41,533 bases of DNA, taken from Methylotenera_A sp040387095. GTDB taxonomy: Bacteria; Pseudomonadota; Gammaproteobacteria; Burkholderiales; Methylophilaceae. The notes beneath the pieces are model-generated. The model saw only the letters and a program-made list of their open reading frames with translations. It ran no database searches and had not been told where the DNA came from. The DNA is taken from NCBI GenBank assembly GCA_040387095.1, contig JAZKEJ010000024.1, forward strand, positions 1 to 41,533, given 5' to 3'. Position 1 is the first letter of the stretch. Each line of letters opens with the position of its first letter. Below, one piece after another: positions 6,794 through 14,675 of this stretch. The translations under genes were made by a program, and so were the position numbers.

Positions 6794-8758
6794 CTAAGAA
6801 AGTATCTGACCTAATTGTTTTTTTGTCCGCTCAAAATCTTGCTCAAAATCTAAATTTTTGCGATTAGCTGACATCGCAAATAACACTTCATCCGATTTGA
6901 CTAGCAACCAAATACGACGTTCACGGATATAAAACATGGAGAAAATACCCAGAACTAACAACACAGAACCCAGATATACCCATTTTTGCCCCGGTGATTT
7001 GGTTAATTGCAAACCACTGGCTTCAACTTGTTTGAAATCTGCCAGTTGCAAATAATATGGCGTGCCGTAAAAGAACGCATCGCTGAAGGCATTCAAGCTA
7101 TCCTGTAGCATCGCTTGCACCTCACCATTAAACACTAACGGTTTTTTATTCGCTTGCGCAAGGCTCAAATTATAAGCCTCAAATGCGGCAGAATTCAGCA
7201 TCTTGATATACGTCTGTGCGGCTTTTTCGCGCTGTTCTGCTGGCACGGCTGCTTCAATCATTTTTGCGAGATTGGTATAACCGCCATCCGCAAACGTTTG
7301 TAACAATTGAATAACACTGCCTTCAAACTGAGTTTGCAACTGCGGATCTTGTGTTTGCATATTACCGACTAATTTTTGAGCAATAGTTGGATACAGCTCG
7401 CTATTTAACATAGCGGCGCGGAAGCGCATAAATCCATCAATCTCAAAATCATCATCCACAGGTATGCGCAAAAATTTAAAATCTTCTTGCACGGTTTCAC
7501 GCATGCCGGAAACAAAATAAAACTTTCCATCTAATTGCATAGGCTGCATATAAACTACGTATTCACGCGCTTGTCCTAATGCATCGCGTAATTTATAGGT
7601 AATATTGGGGCCAACATTACGCGGCTTACCTTTACCATCCGGCGTTAAATTCAGGATATTGAATTTGCGGAATTCATTGAGTTCAGCCGTTAACTGGTTT
7701 CCACCTTCGCCAAGTAAGGTTTTTTTGAAAATCTCGCCATCCAGTGTTGCCGGTTGTGGGTTAAAGCTAGTTAAATCCCACACCTTAAAATTAACAGTCG
7801 AGCCGCCATCCTGGAAATCGGATTGATAAATGGCAATGCCTTTGTATATTAACGGATGATTGACGCTGATGGTTTTAGTCAGCGGCTGTTTTAAATCTTT
7901 ATCGGTAATAACAATATCGCTTTCAAACGATTTGGGCTGACCTGTAGCGTAATGCTCAATGCGGAAATCTTTAAGCGCAACCCTGAAAGGCAGTTCTTGT
8001 ACCAAATAGCCATCACGCACTCTAACAAAAGCCACATTATCGCTGGTGCCTTCTGGCAGCGTCATATTAGCGCGAAACGAGCCGTTGTTTGCCCCTAAAC
8101 GGCTAATCGCAGGCACTTGGCTTTCTGGAATATCCAGCACTTCAATTTTTTTATTGCCCAGCATTTCCTGGATTTTTAACGGCAAATTACCATCTAGTAG
8201 TCCACCAAAAAAGATAACCACCATCGCCACATGCGTAAAAATATAACCCAGCCGCTGATGCGTACCCGCTTTGGCGGCGATTAACTCATCACCATTTCTC
8301 TGGCTATTGAATTTGAACTTAAAGCCTTGCTCACTTAAATACTGCGCAAGTTTATTTCGCGTTTCAACCATATTGGCTGATTGTTGATGAGGCGGATATT
8401 TAAAACTGGCTTGATGGCTAAACGCGCGTAACGACTTTTCTGCCGCATGTTCTTTAAACGTTTTCCACTCGCGCACCATTAGCGGGCTGTTGCGATAAAT
8501 ACATAAGCTGGTTGAAATCACCAGAAACAGCAGAATCACCAAAAACCAGATGGCGTGATACACATCAAACAAACCCAGCTTTTCAAGCGCCTCAAACCAG
8601 AACTGGCCAAACTTAATAATATAGTTTTCGTAAGGTTCGTTTTGTTTCAGTACAGTGCCGATGACAGAAGCAATGCCCAGTACGGTGAGCATGCTTACCG
8701 CAAAGCGCATAGAACTGAATAGTTCGTAAAAACGTTGATTGAGAGTGATAGGTTTCAA
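6794..8758 (-). CDS. resB: ResB, System II cytochrome c biogenesis protein
   Basis: This 654-residue ResB-family protein has membrane helices near residues 18-38, 70-90 and 165-185. A large periplasmic domain follows (about 200-590), and a final helix lies near 592-612 (WVYLGSVLLVLGIFSMFYI). Recognisable segments are SMRFAVSMLTVLGIASVIG, LGYIFTHVAMVVIFFGGLLDG and VNHPLIYKGIAIYQSDFQDGG. It works with CcsB as the System II haem lyase. The family usually has 450-700 residues, and the long periplasmic insert is typical of betaproteobacteria. It is followed by ccsB and preceded by cytochrome c4, from which a terminator-like hairpin (8850-8883) partly insulates it. Confidence 0.93.
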   Translation of the reverse strand: MKPITLNQRFYELFSSMRFAVSMLTVLGIASVIGTVLKQNEPYENYIIKFGQFWFEALEKLGLFDVYHAIWFLVILLFLVISTSLCIYRNSPLMVREWKTFKEHAAEKSLRAFSHQASFKYPPHQQSANMVETRNKLAQYLSEQGFKFKFNSQRNGDELIAAKAGTHQRLGYIFTHVAMVVIFFGGLLDGNLPLKIQEMLGNKKIEVLDIPESQVPAISRLGANNGSFRANMTLPEGTSDNVAFVRVRDGYLVQELPFRVALKDFRIEHYATGQPKSFESDIVITDKDLKQPLTKTISVNHPLIYKGIAIYQSDFQDGGSTVNFKVWDLTSFNPQPATLDGEIFKKTLLGEGGNQLTAELNEFRKFNILNLTPDGKGKPRNVGPNITYKLRDALGQAREYVVYMQPMQLDGKFYFVSGMRETVQEDFKFLRIPVDDDFEIDGFMRFRAAMLNSELYPTIAQKLVGNMQTQDPQLQTQFEGSVIQLLQTFADGGYTNLAKMIEAAVPAEQREKAAQTYIKMLNSAAFEAYNLSLAQANKKPLVFNGEVQAMLQDSLNAFSDAFFYGTPYYLQLADFKQVEASGLQLTKSPGQKWVYLGSVLLVLGIFSMFYIRERRIWLLVKSDEVLFAMSANRKNLDFEQDFERTKKQLGQILS

Positions 8759-8849
8759 GGTTTGAGTTTAACGCTGACTAAAGCAAGATAGAGGACATGA
8801 AATTTAAAAGAGCTACTTGTCATGAAATGTTTGGCAGAAAGTTGTGAGA

Positions 8850-8883
8850 AATGCATTTTAAAAGGTGACCAGAAGCCACCTTT
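8850..8883 (-). terminator. Likely terminator after cytochrome c4
   Basis: The inverted repeat AAAGGTG / CACCTTT (8861-8867 and 8877-8883) has a 9-nt loop. On the minus strand it is followed by TTTTAAAA-type sequence. It sits about 40 bp past the cytochrome c4 stop and 92 bp before the resB start. It could attenuate rather than fully stop transcription into resB-ccsB. Confidence 0.55.
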
Positions 8884-8923
8884 AACTATTACCGGCAATC
8901 ACAGACCCCAAGCAAACACACAA

Positions 8924-9580
8924 TTAACGCAGACCTTGCATATAATCTGCCACTGCTTGCATTTCTGCCTCGGTCATTTTAGCCGCAATTAACGTCATCA
9001 TGGGCGCATTTGCACGTTCACCGGTGCGGAATATTTTAAGTTGTTGAAGCGTATAATCTGCATGTTGACCCGCCAAGCGCGGGAATTGTGTTGGAAGGCC
9101 TGCGCCCTTCGCACCATGGCACGAAGCACATGCCGGCACATTGGTTTTAGCAATACCGCCACGGTAAATTTTTTCGCCTAAGGAACCAGCGCCATTGGCT
9201 TTAGCTTTAGCCAGCGTTTGTTGCTGCGCAGCGAAATAAGTGGCTAGATTTTGCATATCTTCAGATGTTAAGTTAGCCACCATGCCAGTCATCACGGCGT
9301 TGGCACGCGTGCCATCTTTAAAATTATTCAATTGTTTAAGCAAGTATTCCGGATGCTGGCCTGCCAGTTTTGGATTAATGCTAATTGCGCTATTGCCATC
9401 TACACCATGACAGGCTGCGCATACATTTTCTACGATTTTCTTTCTTGCATCATCGCTGCTTACAGTTGGTGTTTGATTGGTTGCTGGATCGGTTTTTTCT
9501 ACTGCTTTTGTTGCGGAAAAAGCCAAACTTGAAAATAAACTGAATGCTAAAACGGCGATTAAACTAACATGCTTAAACAT
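8924..9580 (-). CDS. Dihaem cytochrome c4
   Basis: This 218-residue periplasmic protein has a signal peptide (cleavage probably after SLAFSA, about residue 23). Two homologous cytochrome c domains each carry one haem site: CAACH (54-58) and CASCH (151-155). The internal duplication is obvious, with PKLAGQHPEYLLKQLNNFKDG in the first half and PRLAGQHADYTLQQLKIFRTG in the second. The Met-containing stretches AVMTGM and APMMTL supply the axial ligands. Cytochrome c4 passes electrons to terminal oxidases. It is placed beside the haem-ligation genes resB-ccsB and is divergent from engB, an arrangement familiar in betaproteobacteria. Confidence 0.95.
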   Translation of the reverse strand: MFKHVSLIAVLAFSLFSSLAFSATKAVEKTDPATNQTPTVSSDDARKKIVENVCAACHGVDGNSAISINPKLAGQHPEYLLKQLNNFKDGTRANAVMTGMVANLTSEDMQNLATYFAAQQQTLAKAKANGAGSLGEKIYRGGIAKTNVPACASCHGAKGAGLPTQFPRLAGQHADYTLQQLKIFRTGERANAPMMTLIAAKMTEAEMQAVADYMQGLR

Positions 9581-9695
9581 TGTGTTGCTTTCCTAACTAT
9601 TTAATTAACTTAATATTTTATCAGACTTATATTTTATCAAATTAGGCCTGTTCGTGATAGCATTTATGCCTTAAGTTTTACAGACAGATCCCGCC

Positions 9696-10337
9696 ATGCC
9701 GCTTTTTCAAAACGCTACTTTTTTTATTTCCGCCCATCATTTACGCGATTTGCCACCTGCTTCAGGCATCGAAGTGGCGTTTGCGGGTCGCTCAAATGCA
9801 GGCAAATCCAGCGCACTGAATACCTTGGCCAATCACAATCGCTTAGCTTTTGTCAGCAAACAACCTGGCCGCACACAACTCATCAATTTTTTCACACTAG
9901 GCAATGACAGACACTTAGTAGATTTGCCTGGCTACGGTTACGCAAAAGTACCTGAAAGCATGCGAGCGCACTGGCAAAGTGTTCTGGCACGCTACTTAAG
10001 CGAACGCACAAGCTTGGGTGGGTTAGTCTTGGTAATGGACAGCCGTCATCCGCTCACACCGCTAGACCGCCAAATGCTGGATTGGTTTTGCCCAAGCGGT
10101 AAACCGGTGCATGTTTTATTAACCAAATCGGATAAATTATCGCGCGGCGAAGCTGGGCTAACGCTGGCAAAAGTGCGTAAAGAACTGCTGGAAACTTGGG
10201 ATAAAACTTATGGCAGCAATTGTACCGTGCAATTATTTTCCAGCTCTAAAAAACTGGGCGTGGAAGAAGCGGAAAAAGTGATTGGTAAATGGCTGTTTGC
10301 AGCTGATGATGAGATAAGCGAAGGTGAAAATATATGA
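9696..10337 (+). CDS. engB: EngB/YsxC ribosome-assembly GTPase
   Basis: This 213-residue TrmE-Era-EngA-EngB-type GTPase has G1 GRSNAGKSS (about residues 31-39), G2 PGRTQLINFF, G3 DLPGYGYAKV, G4 LTKSD and a G5-like SSSKK. EngB assists large ribosomal subunit assembly and is generally essential. The length is normal for the family. Its last four bases overlap the start of the cupin gene (ATGA at 10334-10337). It is divergent from cytochrome c4 across a 115-bp gap that must hold both promoters. Confidence 0.96.
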   Translation: MPLFQNATFFISAHHLRDLPPASGIEVAFAGRSNAGKSSALNTLANHNRLAFVSKQPGRTQLINFFTLGNDRHLVDLPGYGYAKVPESMRAHWQSVLARYLSERTSLGGLVLVMDSRHPLTPLDRQMLDWFCPSGKPVHVLLTKSDKLSRGEAGLTLAKVRKELLETWDKTYGSNCTVQLFSSSKKLGVEEAEKVIGKWLFAADDEISEGENI

Positions 10338-10765
10338 CAAAACCGACCATCATATTCGCAACACTTTTTTTATTAAGTGTTGCCCACAATACAACATTTG
10401 CGTTAGAAGCATCGAAAAGTATTACTGTTACGCCGTTATTAAAAACTACAACTAGCTGGAATGGCACGCCCATCAATTACCCAAATGGTCAGGCAGAAAT
10501 CACCGGCATGATTGTAGAAATTGCTGTGGGCGCAGAAACTGGCTGGCATTTGCACGCTGTACCATCATTTGGCATGATGCTTGAAGGTAGCTTAGAAGTC
10601 TCGCTGAAAGACGGTAACACCAAGATTTTACATGCAGGCGACGCGCTAGTTGAGGTGGTCAATACCTTACATAACGGTCGCAATATTGGCAACAAACCTG
10701 TAAAAATCGTGGTGTTTTATGCAGGTGCAACGGGTAGCCAGCTCACCGAAAAATCGCAACCTTAA
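10334..10765 (+). CDS. Secreted single-domain cupin
   Basis: This 143-residue protein has an N-terminal signal peptide (TKPTIIFATLFLLSVAHNTT, cleavage near TFA/LEA). One cupin barrel follows. Motif 1 is GAETGWHLHAVPSFGMMLEG, with the metal-binding HxH and Glu. Motif 2 is GDALVEVVNTLHNGRN, with the third His. This should be a periplasmic metal-binding cupin; neither the metal nor the reaction can be told from sequence. It is translationally coupled to engB by an ATGA overlap, although the two proteins act in different compartments. A small hairpin (CAGGC/GCCTG at 10770-10786) lies in the short gap before the convergent trmB. Confidence 0.85.
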   Translation: MTKPTIIFATLFLLSVAHNTTFALEASKSITVTPLLKTTTSWNGTPINYPNGQAEITGMIVEIAVGAETGWHLHAVPSFGMMLEGSLEVSLKDGNTKILHAGDALVEVVNTLHNGRNIGNKPVKIVVFYAGATGSQLTEKSQP

Positions 10766-10826
10766 ATATCAGGCGTTGAATGCCTGTAAAAAAAGTTGTC
10801 TGTGAAAAATGGCTAAGTCTTTCAAT

Positions 10827-11594
10827 TTACTTCTTTAAAAATACCAAATCCCATACGCCATGGCCAAGCCTAATACCGCGATTTTCAAATTTGGTTAACG
10901 GTCTGTACGCAGGTTTTTCAGCATATTCTTGTATTAAATCAATCGCTGTATTTTGCAATTGTGGTTCGGCTTTCAACACTTCCAAAACCCATTCTGCGTA
11001 TTCTTGCCAATCGGTTGCCACGTGAATGTAAGCACCCACTTTCAGTTTTACGCACAGCTGCTTAATGAATTCTGCTTGGATTAAACGGCGTTTGTGGTGA
11101 CGTTTTTTATGCCAGGGATCAGGAAAGAAAATATGCACCCCATCCAAACTGGCATCCGCAATCATATATTGCAGCACTTCTACCACGTCATGCTGAATCA
11201 CGCGGATATTGCTGATATTTTCCTCTTGAATCAGTTTCAGCAAACTGCCGACGCCTGGCGTGTGCACTTCTGCCGCTAGAAAATCACAATCTGGTAGCGT
11301 TTGGGCGATTTTTGCCGTGCTTTCGCCCATGCCAAAACCGATTTCTAATATTTTAGAAGTGTTAATTCGCCCAAAAACTTGATTCAAATCCAGTAAGTTT
11401 TGTGTATATTCAATACCAAATTGCGGCCATACCTCTTGTAGCGCACGCTCTTGGCCTTTGGTTAACCGGCCTTGGCGCAATACAAAGCTACGAATGCGGC
11501 GATGCATATGTTCATTCTGCAAATCGTTGTTTGGAGTTTGGTCTGGAGATGTGAGATTTTCAATCATGCCGCGCATTATACTGAATTTAGACAA
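10827..11594 (-). CDS. trmB: TrmB, tRNA (guanine-46-N7)-methyltransferase
   Basis: TrmB makes m7G46 in the variable loop of tRNA using SAM. The protein has the SAM-binding motif LEIGFGMGEST and the family signature FFPDPWHKKRHHKRRL, followed by the C-terminal YAEWV and RPLTKFENRGIRLGHGVWDL segments. The open frame gives 255 residues. Because the first 25 or so residues vary in this family, an internal ATG (MRGM or MIEN) is also possible. It starts 10 bp after the MidA-like gene stop and is probably cotranscribed with it. Confidence 0.94.
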   Translation of the reverse strand: MSKFSIMRGMIENLTSPDQTPNNDLQNEHMHRRIRSFVLRQGRLTKGQERALQEVWPQFGIEYTQNLLDLNQVFGRINTSKILEIGFGMGESTAKIAQTLPDCDFLAAEVHTPGVGSLLKLIQEENISNIRVIQHDVVEVLQYMIADASLDGVHIFFPDPWHKKRHHKRRLIQAEFIKQLCVKLKVGAYIHVATDWQEYAEWVLEVLKAEPQLQNTAIDLIQEYAEKPAYRPLTKFENRGIRLGHGVWDLVFLKK

Positions 11595-11603
11595 TATTGA
11601 TGC

Positions 11604-12782
11604 TTAAAGCATATGCGCCTTCTCGCCACTTTTAAAGCCGATCAATTCGTTTTCAATGCCTTTGCTGAAAGCGATTACTTTAAATAGCTCGCCCATTTCA
11701 GCAGGCGAAAGTAGCTTTTGCACGGCTGACGCAAGTGGGATATAGGTAGCGATATCGTTTGGCGATGTTTCAGCTAAGGCTTCCAAAATTCCACAATTGA
11801 TTAAAAAGTTGGCCTGATTACAATAGCCCGCCAGGCTTAAGCCGTTCGCCAGCGCAGTTTCTGCAATAGCAGTAAAATTCACGTGCGCAGTCACATCTTG
11901 CAACCCAACATAAATGAGCGGATCAGCATGCGCTTGATGTTGGTAATGGCACATCAACGTGCCAGAATTTCGCTGCGGATGATAATACTCTGTTGCACCA
12001 AATCCATAATCCAGCATTAAAATAACGCCTTGCTTTAATGATTGCGCCAAGCTGGCAATCAGCCCATTTGCCGCCGGGCAAACTTCGGTTAAATAACCAT
12101 TTGGTAGTGGGTGTGTAGTAATTTCTTTGATTAAATCCACATAAGTTAATGGTTTATCCTGCCAAATAAATGCATGCTCAAAGCTCACGCCGCGTTCAAG
12201 CCAAGCTTGCTGAGAGTGATAAATAAGATGCACAGGAATCGCGTCCAGCACTTCATTACCAACTATCAAACCGACAAAATCCGTTGGTAGCGTATCAATC
12301 CAAACCACATGGTCAAGTAAATCTGCCGGCAATAACGCTTGCATTGTCTCAAGCTGAATCTGGCGCAAGTAATCGCTTACTTCCAAAATGTAATATCGTG
12401 CCGTCAATTGATTTAACTGCTGCAATTCAAGCAATAAGTCGGCAGCTAATTTACCCGTTCCTGCGCCCAACTCCAAAATGCTGCCTTGCGTTTCGGCTAG
12501 AATTTGCGCCGCTTGCTTTGCCAACGTGCGCGCAAAAAGCGGAGAAATTTGCGGCGCGGTAATAAAATCTCCACCGCCTTTTACAGAATGCGCGAACTTA
12601 ACACTGCCGCCGCTGTAGTAACCTAGGCCTGGCGTATATAAAGCCATGTGCATAAATGTGGCAAAATCTATCCAGCCGCCGGCATCGTTAATTTTCTGCT
12701 GAATTAAAGTGGTTAACTCTTGACTGCGAATTTGCGCTGATGCGTCTGGAACAGATAGATTTAGATTTAATGATAAAGCCAT
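11604..12782 (-). CDS. MidA/NDUFAF7-family SAM-dependent methyltransferase (COG1565)
   Basis: The 392-residue frame shows the COG1565 hallmarks: GGWIDFATFMHMALYTPGLGYY near the N-terminus, GGDFITAPQISPLFARTLA, the SAM motif ILELGAGTGKLAADLL and IVGNEVLDAIPVHL, then MLDYGFGATEYYHPQRNSGT. The mitochondrial relative NDUFAF7 methylates an arginine of a complex I subunit. A comparable role on bacterial NDH-1 is possible but not shown. It is upstream of trmB on the same strand and divergent from the SDR gene. A TATAAT at 12790-12795 lies in the 38-bp divergent gap. Confidence 0.88.
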   Translation of the reverse strand: MALSLNLNLSVPDASAQIRSQELTTLIQQKINDAGGWIDFATFMHMALYTPGLGYYSGGSVKFAHSVKGGGDFITAPQISPLFARTLAKQAAQILAETQGSILELGAGTGKLAADLLLELQQLNQLTARYYILEVSDYLRQIQLETMQALLPADLLDHVVWIDTLPTDFVGLIVGNEVLDAIPVHLIYHSQQAWLERGVSFEHAFIWQDKPLTYVDLIKEITTHPLPNGYLTEVCPAANGLIASLAQSLKQGVILMLDYGFGATEYYHPQRNSGTLMCHYQHQAHADPLIYVGLQDVTAHVNFTAIAETALANGLSLAGYCNQANFLINCGILEALAETSPNDIATYIPLASAVQKLLSPAEMGELFKVIAFSKGIENELIGFKSGEKAHML

Positions 12783-12820
12783 AAGCCATTATAATATTCG
12801 ATTACTAAAGTGAGTAAAAA

Positions 12821-13588
12821 TTGAGCCAGCTTGAACACAATAAAAACTTGAATAATAAAGTCGTGCTGATCACCGGCGGCGCAAAACGCGTCGGCGCAGC
12901 GATTTGCCGCGAGTTGCACGCCTCAGGTGCGCAATTGATGATTCACTACAAATCATCCACTAACGAAGCGCGTGCATTACAAGCCGAGCTGAATTTGCAG
13001 CGCGCGAATTCGGTAGCGATTATCCAAGGCGATTTACTCAATATCGCGGTTTTGCCTAGCTTAATACAAGAAACAGTTAAACATTTTGGCCAATTAGATG
13101 TGTTAATCAATAACGCATCCAGCTATTACGCCACCGAAATTGGCGCGATTACCGAAGATAACTGGCAAGATTTAATGGGCAGTAATTTAAAGGCGCCGAT
13201 GTTTCTGGCGCAAGCGGCGGCGGCAGAATTACGCAAAAATCATGGCTGTATTGTGAACATTACCGATATGCACATTGAACGCCCGAAAAAAGGTTATGTG
13301 GTTTACAGCGTGGCAAAAGCAGGTTTGGTTACACTGACCAAATCACTGGCACATGAATTAAGCCCGGAAGTACGCGTGAATGCAGTGGCGCCCGGCCCGG
13401 TACAATGGCCAGAAAATAATCCGCAGTTTGATGAAGTGTATCGCCAACGCGTGATTTCACAGACTTTACTCAAACGCGTAGGCGAAGCGGCTGATATTGC
13501 CAAAGCAGTCAAATTCCTGATAGCCGATGCGCCGTTTATTACTGGACATGTGCTGGCGGTTGATGGCGGACGTTCTTTAAATTTATAG
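12821..13588 (+). CDS. Pteridine reductase-type short-chain dehydrogenase
   Basis: This 255-residue SDR has the cofactor motif TGGAKRVG (residues 18-25), whose Arg suggests NADPH. It also has NNAS (97-100) and the catalytic pair Tyr162/Lys166 in YSVAKAG. The usual catalytic Ser is replaced by Asp149 in NITDMHIERP, 13 residues before Tyr, the arrangement of pteridine reductases (PTR1/FolM). It therefore probably reduces dihydrobiopterin, dihydromonapterin or dihydrofolate. The start is the TTG at 12821, since a GTG 11 bases upstream hits a stop at once. A weak purine-rich stretch (AAAGTGAG) precedes it. ttcA follows after 25 bp. Confidence 0.85.
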   Translation: MSQLEHNKNLNNKVVLITGGAKRVGAAICRELHASGAQLMIHYKSSTNEARALQAELNLQRANSVAIIQGDLLNIAVLPSLIQETVKHFGQLDVLINNASSYYATEIGAITEDNWQDLMGSNLKAPMFLAQAAAAELRKNHGCIVNITDMHIERPKKGYVVYSVAKAGLVTLTKSLAHELSPEVRVNAVAPGPVQWPENNPQFDEVYRQRVISQTLLKRVGEAADIAKAVKFLIADAPFITGHVLAVDGGRSLNL

Positions 13589-13613
13589 TTTCAAGCAAGT
13601 ATTAATACTCAAT

Positions 13614-14546
13614 ATGATCAAACATTTACCCGACAAACATTCCAACAACTTTATCAAGTTACGCAATAGTTTAATCTCATCCACTGGCAAAGCTATTGGC
13701 GATTACAACATGATTGAGGATGGCGATACGGTTTTGGTGTGCATGAGCGGCGGCAAAGATAGTTACACCATGCTGATGATGTTGCTGGCTCTGCAGGAGC
13801 GTGCGCCGATCGATTTTAAGTTGATCGCCATGAATCTGGACCAAAAGCAGCCGAATTTTCCTACGCATATTTTGCCTGAGTACTTTAAAAATTTAGGTGT
13901 GGATTATCGTATTGTCGAAGCGGATACTTATTCGGTAGTGAAAGAAAAAATCCCTGAAGGCAAAACCACTTGCAGCCTTTGTTCACGTTTGCGACGCGGC
14001 ATTATCTATACGACGGCTAAAGAGTTGGGTGCAAATAAAATCGCGCTGGGACATCACAGGGATGACATCGTAGAAACGCTGTTTCTTAACTTGTTTTTTG
14101 GCGCAAAATTAAAAGCCATGCCGCCCAAACTGGCGACTAATGACAAGCAAAACGTGGTGATTAGGCCTTTGGCTTATTGTGCGGAAAAAGATATCGCCAG
14201 CTATGCGCGTCAAATGGAATTTCCGATCATTCCGTGCGACTTATGCGGTAGCCAGGGAAATCTTCAGCGCCAGAAAGTAAAAGATATGCTACATGCGTGG
14301 GAGATCGAACAACCTGGACGCATTAACAATATATTCCGCGCGATTGGTAATGTTGAACCATCGCATCTTGCCGATACTAATTTGTATGATTTTAAAAGCT
14401 TAACACAAGCCAAACCTAGCGACGAAGATCCGCTTTTTGGCGATATTGCCGCGAAAGAGGCTGAAAGTCTTTTAACCAATTCAAGCGGCGCATTGAGTTT
14501 AGCCAGCAACGATGGCACGCGTATTGAGTTCACCCGAAACAAATAA
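13614..14546 (+). CDS. ttcA: TtcA, tRNA 2-thiocytidine-32 synthetase
   Basis: TtcA thiolates C32 of certain tRNAs using ATP and an Fe-S cluster. The 310-residue protein has the PP-loop SGGKDS (45-50). Iron-sulfur cysteines are Cys120 and Cys123 in TTCSLCSRLRRG, with further candidates Cys208/Cys211 in IPCDLCGSQGN. Other conserved parts are ALGHHRDDIVETLFLNLFFG and EKDIASYARQMEFP. It lies 25 bp behind the SDR gene and is probably cotranscribed with it. A 129-bp gap with its own promoter separates it from topA. Confidence 0.95.
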   Translation: MIKHLPDKHSNNFIKLRNSLISSTGKAIGDYNMIEDGDTVLVCMSGGKDSYTMLMMLLALQERAPIDFKLIAMNLDQKQPNFPTHILPEYFKNLGVDYRIVEADTYSVVKEKIPEGKTTCSLCSRLRRGIIYTTAKELGANKIALGHHRDDIVETLFLNLFFGAKLKAMPPKLATNDKQNVVIRPLAYCAEKDIASYARQMEFPIIPCDLCGSQGNLQRQKVKDMLHAWEIEQPGRINNIFRAIGNVEPSHLADTNLYDFKSLTQAKPSDEDPLFGDIAAKEAESLLTNSSGALSLASNDGTRIEFTRNK

Positions 14547-14605
14547 CCAACAAATAATTGAAAAATAACAAATAGTTTAATTTAGCTGTTTTTTGCATTG
14601 ACTTA

Positions 14606-14635
14606 TTGTCTATAAGACGATTAGCTTGCTATCAT
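14606..14635 (+). promoter_or_regulatory. Probable sigma-70 promoter of topA
   Basis: TTGTCT (14606-14611) and TATCAT (14630-14635) are separated by 18 bp. TG one base before the -10 (14627-14628) makes an extended -10. Transcription would begin near 14642, giving a leader of about 34 nt. This is a sequence-based call only. Confidence 0.45.
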
Positions 14636-14675
14636 CTACGCAATTATTCACTTTTAGCCATTATCTTAGGCATTA

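Noticed and set aside
9614..9639. Direct repeat TATTTTATCA twice, 16 bp apart, upstream of cytochrome c4
   Set aside because: It is AT-rich and short; spacing is not a whole multiple of a known site and the match to an FNR box is poor.
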